Part shown: piece after piece, positions 1 through 7,649 of the stretch
Layout of the letters: each line of letters starts with the position of its first letter
Numbering within the stretch: the first letter of the stretch is position 1
NCBI RefSeq assembly: GCF_030684675.1
Contig: NZ_JAUXXZ010000019.1
Coordinates: forward strand, 1-58,883
Reading direction: 5' to 3'
Length of the DNA: 58,883 bases
DNA from: Daejeonella sp.
GTDB lineage: Bacteria > Bacteroidota > Bacteroidia > Sphingobacteriales > Sphingobacteriaceae
The notes under the pieces: generated by a model
Database searches by the model: none
Seen by the model: only the letters and a program-made list of their open reading frames with translations
Told to the model about the DNA's origin: nothing
Translations under genes and position numbers: made by a program

Positions 1-43
1 ATTTGAATGAATCTGCTGCTTTTTTTGATTTTGCTGGCACTGG

Positions 44-62
44 TCCCGGTTTTAAACCGGGA
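44..62. repeat. Short palindrome, GGTTTtAAACC core
   Basis: Arms TCCCGGTTT and AAACCGGGA are perfect around one central base. The core resembles the longer palindrome at 37025-37053, which also reads GGGTTT-T-AAACCC. It may be a terminator for an upstream gene outside the window or a dispersed repeat. Confidence 0.5.
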
Positions 63-354
63 GAATCGTCCTTCGCAAAGGCTTATCTGATATGAACGGT
101 TTTGGAACAGTGCTCCGGGCTTACAACCGTTCATAAATTACAGGCATTGCCGATTGGAGGGATCGGCATTCCGGGATTTGGCAGGAAAGGCGCACTTAAT
201 CCTTGCACAAACTTTAATAAATTACCTCAGTTAAGTAATCCGGAGAAGTGGTGCAGATCCATTCGTTTGTTCATTGCCATTGATACGGCTCGGATTACAC
301 CGATAGGATTAAGTGTGGATTTACAACAAATACCGGGAAGCCGCGGCTCTTTTG

Positions 355-384
355 CTTACTTTTCCAGCTGAAGGGAAAAGTAAG
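355..384. repeat. Hairpin with 11-bp perfect arms
   Basis: CTTACTTTTCC and GGAAAAGTAAG are separated by 8 bases. There is no adjacent gene end in the window that it clearly terminates, so it may belong to a dispersed repeat. Confidence 0.5.
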
Positions 385-552
385 TGCCCTTCCGCCGCAA
401 AGGCGGACTAATTTCATAACTAAGCATAAATTTTATTTTTACCTGGAACTGGTATTTAGTTATTCATCGAAATACCTGCTTAAAATTTAACATTCATCCT
501 GTGTTTTCTGTGGATGTTAAATTTTATTCATTATTATTATATCATAAATAAA

Positions 553-1857
553 ATGAAAGGTATGTCTATATCTGAAAACACAAATCGCAGAGATTTTATA
601 AAATCTACCGGCACTGTATTGGTAGGAAGTACGATCGGCCTCAATCTGGCATTTCCATTGCAGGGATTCCCGAAAAGTAATGATGTATTAAAGGTTGGTT
701 TGATTGGATGCGGGGGAAGAGGAACCGGTGCTGCAAGTCAGGCATTAAAGGCAGATCCTAATGTCATACTTACTGCTATGGCAGATGTATTTCAGGATCG
801 TCTGGATCAATCCTATGACATTCTGCTAAAGGCAGTTCCCGATAAAGTTAAAGTTCCAAAAGAGAACAGATTCGTAGGCTTTGATGCCTATCAGCGGCTG
901 ATTGATTCGGGTGTTGATGTTGTACTATTGACCACACCGCCAGCCTTTAGACCTGAGCAACTCACTGCTGCAGTTAATGCCGGTAAACACATATTTTGTG
1001 AAAAACCGGTTGCGGTAGATGCCCCTGGAGTAAGAAAAGTACTTGCCGCAGCTAAAATGGCCAAGGAGAAAGGCTTGTCGCTCGTTTCAGGATTTACGTT
1101 CCGCTATGATCTTCCCAAAAGGGAGTTGTTCGGAAGGGTACAGAACGGAGAGATTGGAGAGGTTAAAATGGTCAATTCAACACGCAATGGTGGCGGACTT
1201 TGGAATTTCGATCGTAAACCGGAATGGACTGATATGGAATATCAAATGCGTAACTGGTATTATTACGACTGGCTTTCAGGAGATTTTATTGTGGAGATGG
1301 TTGTGCATAATCTGGATATGATGACCTGGGCAATTGGCAGTCAGATGCCAATAAGAGCATTTGGTACCGGTGGAAGACAATCCAGAGTTGAAGAGAAATT
1401 TGGTAATATCTATGATCACTTTGCTATAGAATTTGATTTTGCCAATGGTGTTAAGGGCTATAATTTTTGCCGGCAGCAGGACGGATGTGCATCCAAAAAC
1501 TCAGTTGAAATCATAGGTTCTGAAGGCACAGCCTTTTATCAGGGTAATGTCCATAAGATCAGCGGAAAAAATAACTGGGAATATCAGGGTGAAAAGAAAG
1601 ATATGTACCAGATTCAGCATAATGAGCTATTTGCCTCCATCAGAGCGGGTAAGCCGATGAACGATGGGGAAATGATGGCTAACAGTACGATGCTTGGAAT
1701 TTTGAGCAGAATGGTGGCATACAGTGGGCAGTCAATTACCTGGGAACAGGCTATAAATTCTAATCAGGTTCTCGGACCAGATTTTCACAAGTACGATTGG
1801 GATTTGAAATGGCCGGTTCTTCCTCCTGCGATACCGGGAGTGACTAAGGTGGTATAA
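553..1857 (+). CDS. TAT-exported Gfo/Idh/MocA family oxidoreductase
   Basis: Predicted NAD(P)-dependent sugar or inositol-type dehydrogenase acting outside the cytoplasm. From the start at 553 (434 residues) the N-terminus carries a twin-arginine motif (NRRDFIK, Arg 12-13) and a hydrophobic stretch. The Rossmann glycine motif GCGGRG lies at about 53-57, the family EKP motif at 150-152 and a catalytic-type HNLD (His252, Asp255) further on. An in-frame ATG at 514 would add a hydrophobic, Tyr-rich leader that spoils the TAT signal, so 553 (or 562) is preferred. A DUF1080 protein lies downstream. In Bacteroidota such pairs are linked to 3-keto-sugar formation and cleavage, but the substrate here is unknown. 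The cofactor is probably bound before export, as in glucose-fructose oxidoreductase-type enzymes. Confidence 0.85.
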   Translation: MKGMSISENTNRRDFIKSTGTVLVGSTIGLNLAFPLQGFPKSNDVLKVGLIGCGGRGTGAASQALKADPNVILTAMADVFQDRLDQSYDILLKAVPDKVKVPKENRFVGFDAYQRLIDSGVDVVLLTTPPAFRPEQLTAAVNAGKHIFCEKPVAVDAPGVRKVLAAAKMAKEKGLSLVSGFTFRYDLPKRELFGRVQNGEIGEVKMVNSTRNGGGLWNFDRKPEWTDMEYQMRNWYYYDWLSGDFIVEMVVHNLDMMTWAIGSQMPIRAFGTGGRQSRVEEKFGNIYDHFAIEFDFANGVKGYNFCRQQDGCASKNSVEIIGSEGTAFYQGNVHKISGKNNWEYQGEKKDMYQIQHNELFASIRAGKPMNDGEMMANSTMLGILSRMVAYSGQSITWEQAINSNQVLGPDFHKYDWDLKWPVLPPAIPGVTKVV

Positions 1858-1862
1858 GGTTT

Positions 1863-1889
1863 GTCTCGAAAAGACGCAAAGACGCGGAG
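1863..1889. repeat. Left inverted repeat of GxxExxY cassette
   Basis: Contains GTCTCG, AAAGACGC and AAGACGC blocks. It matches the reverse complement of 2273-2299 at about 23 of 27 positions. It ends just before the start codon at 1893. Confidence 0.75.
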
Positions 1890-1892
1890 CGA

Positions 1893-2270
1893 ATGACAGA
1901 AAACGAAATATCGCTTATAATTGTAAACACGGCCTACCATGTTCATTATACCCTTGGGCCAGGTTTGCTCGAATCAGTGTATGAAGAAATAATGTATTAT
2001 GAGCTGTGCAAACAGGGATTTCATGTTGAAAGACAACAAAGTATTCCAATAATTTGGGACGAGTTGAAAATGGAAATTGGTTTTAGAGCAGATTTAATTG
2101 TTGAGAGTAAAGTCATTGTTGAATTGAAATCAGTCGAAACAATTGCGTCAGTTCATCCTAAGCAATTGCTGACTTATTTAAAAGTGACGGGGATCAAGCT
2201 TGGATTACTAATTAATTTCAACGAACCTTTTATTAAAAATGGAATAACCAGAATTGTCAATAATCTATAA
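1893..2270 (+). CDS. GxxExxY family protein (PD-(D/E)XK-like fold)
   Basis: A 125-residue protein with the family's naming motif (GLLESVY, about residues 24-30). Further on come conserved segments IGFRADLIVE and VIVELKSVE, which resemble the Asp and Glu-x-Lys core of PD-(D/E)XK nucleases, and a terminal stretch LLINFNEP typical of the family. Length matches the usual roughly 125 residues. The biochemical role is not established; an inactive or active nuclease-like fold is likely. It sits alone between two catabolic genes and is framed on both sides by inverted repeats (1863-1889 and 2273-2299), which points to arrival as a small cassette rather than membership of the surrounding pathway. Confidence 0.85.
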   Translation: MTENEISLIIVNTAYHVHYTLGPGLLESVYEEIMYYELCKQGFHVERQQSIPIIWDELKMEIGFRADLIVESKVIVELKSVETIASVHPKQLLTYLKVTGIKLGLLINFNEPFIKNGITRIVNNL

Positions 2271-2272
2271 AC

Positions 2273-2299
2273 CTTTGCGTCTTAGCGTCTTTGCGAGAC
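2273..2299. repeat. Right inverted repeat of GxxExxY cassette
   Basis: Starts two bases after the GxxExxY stop codon. Its reverse complement reads GTCTCG-CAAAGACGC-TAAGACGC-AAAG and mirrors the left copy at 1863-1889. Confidence 0.75.
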
Positions 2300-2367
2300 C
2301 ATTTTAAAAACACCATCATTAACAATTTATAATTTGCATTACAAAGATTGAATTTTAAAAAAAATTA

Positions 2368-2454
2368 CCTCTCGCAAAGACGCTAAGACGCAAAGCGAGA
2401 AACCAAATGCAATGAATAATACATAAACCTTTGCCTCTTTGGGGGGTTGAAACC
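2368..2454. repeat. Second, gene-less copy of the cassette repeat pair
   Basis: 2368-2404 carries the same CGCAAAGACGC/TAAGACGCAAAG pattern in the left orientation. 2428-2454 (CCTTTGCCTCTTTGG and following) is a degenerate copy in the opposite orientation. Only about 23 bases lie between them, so this resembles an empty version of the GxxExxY element. Confidence 0.6.
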
Positions 2455-2502
2455 AAAAGCAACAAGAATTATAGAATGATTTTAAGACTGAAAAAACAAA
2501 AT

Positions 2503-3264
2503 ATGAATAACCCGTTAAAGAAGGGACTAATGTTCCTTAGTGTTCTGCTGATTAGCAGCCAGATATCTTTTTCACAGGAAACCTTGTTTGAGTTTGGTAC
2601 ATCAACCAGTATGGATGCTGTGCTTTCCAAATCAAAAGCAAAGGAAAGCAAACTGAAATGGGTGAATGTCAACACAACAAAAGAGACCTGGAAAGTGATG
2701 AAGGATGGAACCCTTTCAAATACAGGCCTTCCGATCGGGGTTATTCGTTCTGAAAAACAGTATGAAAATTTCATTTTACATGTGGAGTGGAAGCATATGG
2801 AAGCAGGAGGTAATTCCGGAGTATTTGCCTGGAGCGGTGCTAAGCCAGTGGGTAAAAACCCCCTTCCTGATGGTGTAGAAATCCAAATGCTCGATCTTGA
2901 GTGGGTTGACCTCAATATAAGGGATGGTGTAAAACCTCCAATCGCCTATGTGCATGGTGAACTTTTTGGTGTACAAGGTGTAAAAACAATAGCAGATAAT
3001 CCAAGAGGCGACAGAAGCAAGTCGATCGAAAATCGTGTGAAAGGCAAGGGTGAATGGAATACCTATGATGTTGTTTGTGTAGATGGTGTGATTAAGCTTT
3101 CAGTTAACGGAAAGTTTGTGAACGGTATCAGCAAATCCACCCAAAAGAAAGGATATCTCTGCCTGGAATCTGAGGGCGCTCAGATTTTCTACCGAAATCT
3201 TAAAGTTATTGAACTAGCACCCGGAGTAACCTCCGCAGAACAAACTGCAGCTTTGCTTCCTTAA
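2503..3264 (+). CDS. DUF1080 / 3-keto-disaccharide hydrolase-type secreted protein
   Basis: A protein of 253 residues with a Sec signal peptide ([17 protein letters not shown] and a cleavage region near SFSQ). The body is a single concanavalin-like beta-sandwich of the DUF1080 family (segments such as [53 protein letters not shown]). Characterised members cleave 3-keto-glycosides made by a partner dehydrogenase. An earlier in-frame ATG at 2431 lies inside the repeat at 2428-2454 and would put about 24 residues before the signal peptide, so 2503 is chosen. The Gfo/Idh/MocA enzyme upstream is the natural candidate partner, with the GxxExxY cassette wedged between them. Substrate unknown. Confidence 0.85.
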   Translation: MNNPLKKGLMFLSVLLISSQISFSQETLFEFGTSTSMDAVLSKSKAKESKLKWVNVNTTKETWKVMKDGTLSNTGLPIGVIRSEKQYENFILHVEWKHMEAGGNSGVFAWSGAKPVGKNPLPDGVEIQMLDLEWVDLNIRDGVKPPIAYVHGELFGVQGVKTIADNPRGDRSKSIENRVKGKGEWNTYDVVCVDGVIKLSVNGKFVNGISKSTQKKGYLCLESEGAQIFYRNLKVIELAPGVTSAEQTAALLP

Positions 3265-3323
3265 TTTGGCAGCTTGAAAATTTAAATGCTTTTTAATTTT
3301 CAATGGCATTTCATTTCTGATTA

Positions 3324-3331
3324 TAATTTTG
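3324..3331 (+). promoter_or_regulatory. Candidate -7 element TAATTTTG
   Basis: Fits the Bacteroidota TAnnTTTG consensus 37 bases before the start of the dehydrogenase lipoprotein gene. No clear -33 box was seen. Confidence 0.4.
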
Positions 3332-3368
3332 CGTAATGCTATCTGCTGCCATTGATTAATTTATTTTA

Positions 3369-6140
3369 ATGAAAAAGTATACCCTTCTGTTTTTTACCCT
3401 GCTAATCATTGTGTCCTGTGTTCTGGGAATGAAGTCAGGAAAATTGCTGAATTTTCCAAATAGGAATACCGGTTTGATTACAGAAGATTCAGTGCTTTCA
3501 TTCACTAAGAATAAACCCGAAAGTAAACCTGCTGATAATAACCGTACAAAAGCTATTAATATTCCTGACAGCAGTCGCTTTACCCGAATTGTACTTGTCC
3601 AGGGTTTCGATGAACCTCTGGGAATGGCAATTCTTCCGAATAATGATGTTTTGCTCGCCGAGCGTAAGGGTAGCGTGAAAATCTATAACAGAGAAACAAA
3701 GCAGGTAAAAACCATCACCAACTTTAATGTGTTCAGTGGCATAGAGGATGGGCTTTTGGGTATTGCGATAGATCCTGATTTTAGTAAGAACCGTTGGGTC
3801 TACTTTTATTACGCTGTAGCAGGCGACCGTCCAGTAAATCGTTTGTCGAGATTTGAATTGCTTGGCGATGCGTTGGTTCAAAACTCAGAAAAGGTTCTGC
3901 TTGAAATCCCAACTCAGAGAAAATATTGCTGCCACTCGGCAGGATATATTTCATTTGATTCAAATGGATTACTCTATTTATCGACAGGTGATAATACCAA
4001 TGCCGAAGAAACAGAGGGTTATACCCCGGTTGATGAGCGATCAGGCCGTGAATTGGCAGACGATCAGGCTACAGCTGCAAATACCAATGATCTGAGAGGG
4101 AAAATTTTGCGAATCAAGCCCCTTGATAATGGGGACTATGCCATTCCTGAGGGGAATTTATTTCCGCCCGGAAATCCGAAAGCCCGCCCTGAGATTTATA
4201 TCATGGGATCCCGAAATCCTTACCGCTTTAGTGTGGACAGGAAAAATAATTATCTGTATTGGGGAGATGTTGGCCCTGATACTAAAGTAATAGGTGATGA
4301 AGGGGAATTGATGAGTTATGATGAGATAAATCAGGCACGCAAGCCCGGCTTTTATGGCTGGCCTTATTTTCTAGGAAACAATCAGGCTTTTCCCAAATAT
4401 GATTTTGAAACAAAAACTTTGGGCCCTAAAAAGGATCCTGCAAATCCGATAAACGATTCTCCGAATAATACAGGTGAACGTGTATTGCCACCGGCACAGG
4501 CAGCGATGATCTGGTTTGGGAAAAAGAACTCTAAAAATTTTCCTTTGCTCGGAAATGGAGGAGCTTCTGCAATGGCAGGGCCTGTATATTATGCTGATCT
4601 TTTTCCGAATGCATCGTATAAATTGCCAAATTATTATAATGGCAAATTATTTATATATGAATGGATCAGGGGCTGGATAATGGCTGTAAGTTTGGATAAG
4701 AATGGAAATTATCTCAGCATGGAGCCTTTTTTGGAGCATATGAATTTTAAAGCCCCGGTAGATATGCAGTTTGGTAACGATGGTGCATTGTATGTACTGG
4801 AGTACGGTACAAACTGGTTCTCCAAAAATATGGATGCAAAACTGGTTCGTATTGAATATCAGGAAGGTAACCGAAATCCGGTAGCAGAGATACAGACTGA
4901 TAAGCAATATGGAGCAAGTCCTTTTTCTGTACAGTTTTCGGGTAAAAAATCAATCGACCATGATCGGGAGGATAAATTATTTTATACCTGGCATATAGAC
5001 AATAAGGAATTTAAGGGCCCAATTGTTAATTATACATTTACTAAAGTTGGAGCCCATACAGTATCCTTAACTGTTACTGACAACAAAGGTGGCCGCGGGA
5101 TTGCCAATACACAAGTATTCGCTGGAAACACCCCTCCGGAAGTTCAGATATCAACATCTGCCAATCGCAGCTTTTACTGGGATAATTCCTTGTTTGATTA
5201 TAATGTAATGGTGAAGGATAAGGAAGAAACAGCAATAAAGTCCGAGAGTATCAAAGTTACTTTCGGCTACCTGCCCCGGGGGAAAGATGTAGCTGTTATT
5301 TTAACCCAAAATCAGGATGCTGGCAATTTCAACTATTTGAAGGGGCAGCAGCTGACTGCTACTCTGGATTGTAAATCCTGTCATTCTGTCGACAAAGCAT
5401 CGGTTGGCCCAACATATCTGGCTATCTCAGAGCGATATTCCCAAAAGCAGGGTGCCCTGAGCTATCTTACTGGTAAAATTATCCAGGGAGGTAGCGGAGA
5501 ATGGGGTGAACGTGCGATGATACCTCATCCTGAGCTTCCTGAATCTGATGCTGAGGAGATAGTTAAGTACATATTCTCCTTGACTGATAAAGCAGGAGGT
5601 AAGCGTTCGTTAAAAGATGAAATTGTTTTAAAAGAACATATCGGGAAAGGAATAGATGGTCTTTACCTTTTGAATGCGACCTATACCGATCGGGGTGCGA
5701 ATGGAATAGAACCCCTGCAAAGCCGTGACTATATTACTTTACGAAATCCATTTGTTCAGGCAGAAGATTTTGATGAAGGGAATGTCCGCTTGGGAACCAT
5801 CACTACAGATTTTCTTACCTATGCAACAAGTATAAATCATAATAGTTTTATACGCTTTAATTTCATTGACCTCAGGAATGTTAAACAATTGAAATACAGG
5901 GTTCGGGCTCAGTCGGGGGGAGTAATTGAAGTTCATCATGGAAATAAAAATGGTCCGCTGATAAGTTCAATAAAAATTCCAGCCAGAATAACTGGCTCTC
6001 AGGCTCATTGGACTGAAATTGTAGCAGATCTCAAAGAAACGAGAGGAGTGCAGGATTTGTATTTTGTATTTACTGATGAAACCGGAAAGAAGAATTTATT
6101 TGATATAGACTGGATCTATTTTGGCAATGATACATTATAG
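3369..6140 (+). CDS. PQQ sugar dehydrogenase-PKD-cytochrome c-CBM lipoprotein
   Basis: A 923-residue multidomain surface redox enzyme. A lipoprotein signal ends in IIVSC (Cys17). Residues about 73-490 are a glucose/sorbosone dehydrogenase beta-propeller, with the His189 region (CCHSAGYISF) and the GSRNPYRFS motif corresponding to active-site segments of soluble quinoprotein glucose dehydrogenase. A PKD domain follows (about 503-586), then a class I cytochrome c domain (Cys668-x-x-Cys671-His672, distal Met near 717 in AMIPHP), and a C-terminal carbohydrate-binding-like beta-sandwich (about 797-923). The layout implies oxidation of an aldose or glycoside outside the cell and direct electron transfer to the attached heme. 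The separate cytochrome c at 9308 could be the next carrier. PQQ dependence and substrate are inferred from the family. Confidence 0.88.
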   Translation: MKKYTLLFFTLLIIVSCVLGMKSGKLLNFPNRNTGLITEDSVLSFTKNKPESKPADNNRTKAINIPDSSRFTRIVLVQGFDEPLGMAILPNNDVLLAERKGSVKIYNRETKQVKTITNFNVFSGIEDGLLGIAIDPDFSKNRWVYFYYAVAGDRPVNRLSRFELLGDALVQNSEKVLLEIPTQRKYCCHSAGYISFDSNGLLYLSTGDNTNAEETEGYTPVDERSGRELADDQATAANTNDLRGKILRIKPLDNGDYAIPEGNLFPPGNPKARPEIYIMGSRNPYRFSVDRKNNYLYWGDVGPDTKVIGDEGELMSYDEINQARKPGFYGWPYFLGNNQAFPKYDFETKTLGPKKDPANPINDSPNNTGERVLPPAQAAMIWFGKKNSKNFPLLGNGGASAMAGPVYYADLFPNASYKLPNYYNGKLFIYEWIRGWIMAVSLDKNGNYLSMEPFLEHMNFKAPVDMQFGNDGALYVLEYGTNWFSKNMDAKLVRIEYQEGNRNPVAEIQTDKQYGASPFSVQFSGKKSIDHDREDKLFYTWHIDNKEFKGPIVNYTFTKVGAHTVSLTVTDNKGGRGIANTQVFAGNTPPEVQISTSANRSFYWDNSLFDYNVMVKDKEETAIKSESIKVTFGYLPRGKDVAVILTQNQDAGNFNYLKGQQLTATLDCKSCHSVDKASVGPTYLAISERYSQKQGALSYLTGKIIQGGSGEWGERAMIPHPELPESDAEEIVKYIFSLTDKAGGKRSLKDEIVLKEHIGKGIDGLYLLNATYTDRGANGIEPLQSRDYITLRNPFVQAEDFDEGNVRLGTITTDFLTYATSINHNSFIRFNFIDLRNVKQLKYRVRAQSGGVIEVHHGNKNGPLISSIKIPARITGSQAHWTEIVADLKETRGVQDLYFVFTDETGKKNLFDIDWIYFGNDTL

Positions 6141-6365
6141 ATAAAAACTATATTGCTTATAAACCTATCAAAATAAAGACCTGAACTTATTTCAGCCAAA
6201 GTGTTTGTCATAATATAAGATCATCCGGGAAAGCTTGCTGTATACCCGGAATATGTAATGACCATTGAAAAATTACATAAGCAGCCGCAAAATTTGACTA
6301 TTTTTCATAATATTTACCTGTTTGTTCAGGAAAGACCAGACCATATTACCATTAGAACATTTATA

Positions 6366-7637
6366 ATGCAAAAACTATTTCTGATATTCTTTTCAATTTT
6401 AAGTATCCAGGCTATGGCTCAAAAGGCGGATCCGGTGTATGCCATAATTATTAAAGGCGGACATGTTATCGATCCAAAGAACAGTATTAATGAGGTGATG
6501 GATGTCGCAATTGATAAGGCGGGGAAGATTGCTTCCGTTTCAAAAAATATTGATCCTAAATCAGCCGCCAGAGTGGTTAATGCGAAGGGTTTATACGTCA
6601 CTCCGGGTATCATTGATATGCATACGCATAATTTTGCGGGAACCGAGCCTGATAAATATTTAAGGAACAGTTATTATGCCAACCAGCCCGATGGATTCAC
6701 TTTTCGTGTGGGTGTAACTACGGTTGTAGATGCAGGAAGCGCGGGCTGGCGCAACTTTGAAAAGTTTAAAGATCAAACGATTGACAGGGCAAGGACCCGG
6801 GTTCTCGCATTTCTCAATATTGTGGGTGAAGGTATGGCCGGGGGAGCAATAGAACAGGATAATAATGATATGGATGCGCGTAAAACTGCAGATATGGCTT
6901 TAAAATATAAAGATCTGATTGTTGGTTTTAAGGTAGCGCATTATAATAAACCGGATTGGGTTCCAATTGACCGTGCGATCGAAGCCGGGAAAATTGCAGG
7001 GAACATTCCGGTTATCGTTGATTTTGGTGGCGGGGGACTTTCATTGGAAGAACTGACATTGAAGAAATTCCGTCCGGGAGATATTTATACCCATACTTAT
7101 GGTGGAGGTGGTAATGACCGCGAAGCCATCACTGATCCTGTAAGTGGAGATCTTCGTCCTTTTGTATTTGAGGCAAGAAACAGAGGGGTTATCTGGGACG
7201 TGGGTCATGGTGCTGCTAGTTTTTCATTCAAACACGCTGTTCCGGCAACCAAGGCAGGCTTCTTTCCGGATGTGATCAGTACTGATCATCATGGCGGAAG
7301 TATGAATTCGGCAATGAAGGATATTTTGAATGTGATGAACAAATTTCTTACCCTTGGCATGGATGTTCCTGCAATTATCAATTCAGTGACATGGAAGCCT
7401 GCACAGGTTATTCACAGGGAGGAAATCGGAAATCTTTCTGTGGGTTCTGAGGGTGATGTAACTGTTCTGCGGATCCGAAAAGGAAAGTTTGGGGTTTTTG
7501 ATCAGATGGGCGAGAGGCTGCAGGGCAGGCAGCGCTTTGAATGTGAAGTTACGGTGAAAGGCGGACGGGTATTTTATGACTTGAATGGGTTAACCTATCC
7601 GCTGCCAAGAGTAGCCGGCGGACTTCCGGCCCTTTAA
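6366..7637 (+). CDS. Exported amidohydrolase/deacetylase (COG3964-like)
   Basis: Binuclear-type metallohydrolase of the amidohydrolase superfamily, 423 residues from the chosen start. The metal ligands are visible: His86-x-His88 (DMHTHNF), a Lys189 suited to carbamylation (VGFKVAH), His243 (YTHTYGG), His281 (DVGHGAA) and Asp307 (ISTDHHG). Residues 1-18 form a Sec signal peptide (FLIFFSILSIQAMA). An in-frame ATG at 6258 would add 36 residues ahead of it and is rejected. Relatives are often misnamed dihydroorotase; some hydrolyse acyl groups from alpha-substituted carboxylates. The next gene, 12 bases on, encodes the PLP enzyme that accompanies this family in many genomes. Deacetylation of an N-acetyl amino-sugar acid is a reasonable but untested role. 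Confidence 0.85.
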   Translation: MQKLFLIFFSILSIQAMAQKADPVYAIIIKGGHVIDPKNSINEVMDVAIDKAGKIASVSKNIDPKSAARVVNAKGLYVTPGIIDMHTHNFAGTEPDKYLRNSYYANQPDGFTFRVGVTTVVDAGSAGWRNFEKFKDQTIDRARTRVLAFLNIVGEGMAGGAIEQDNNDMDARKTADMALKYKDLIVGFKVAHYNKPDWVPIDRAIEAGKIAGNIPVIVDFGGGGLSLEELTLKKFRPGDIYTHTYGGGGNDREAITDPVSGDLRPFVFEARNRGVIWDVGHGAASFSFKHAVPATKAGFFPDVISTDHHGGSMNSAMKDILNVMNKFLTLGMDVPAIINSVTWKPAQVIHREEIGNLSVGSEGDVTVLRIRKGKFGVFDQMGERLQGRQRFECEVTVKGGRVFYDLNGLTYPLPRVAGGLPAL

Positions 7638-7649
7638 TTTAAGAAACAG

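Larger units (their letters stand above)
1..513. other. Intergenic stretch with two hairpins, no convincing gene
   Basis: No reading frame here looks like a protein family. An 89-codon plus-strand frame at 102-371 has no recognisable domain and no start signal. The stretch holds a 19-bp palindrome (44-62), an 11-bp-arm hairpin (355-384) and a small GC hairpin (CCGCC/GGCGG near 391-405). The style suggests dispersed intergenic repeats, which is inference. A gene running in from outside the window cannot be excluded. Confidence 0.5.

Noticed and set aside
102-371. 89-codon plus-strand frame at the window start
   Set aside because: No recognisable domain, unusual composition, and it runs into a hairpin; probably chance.
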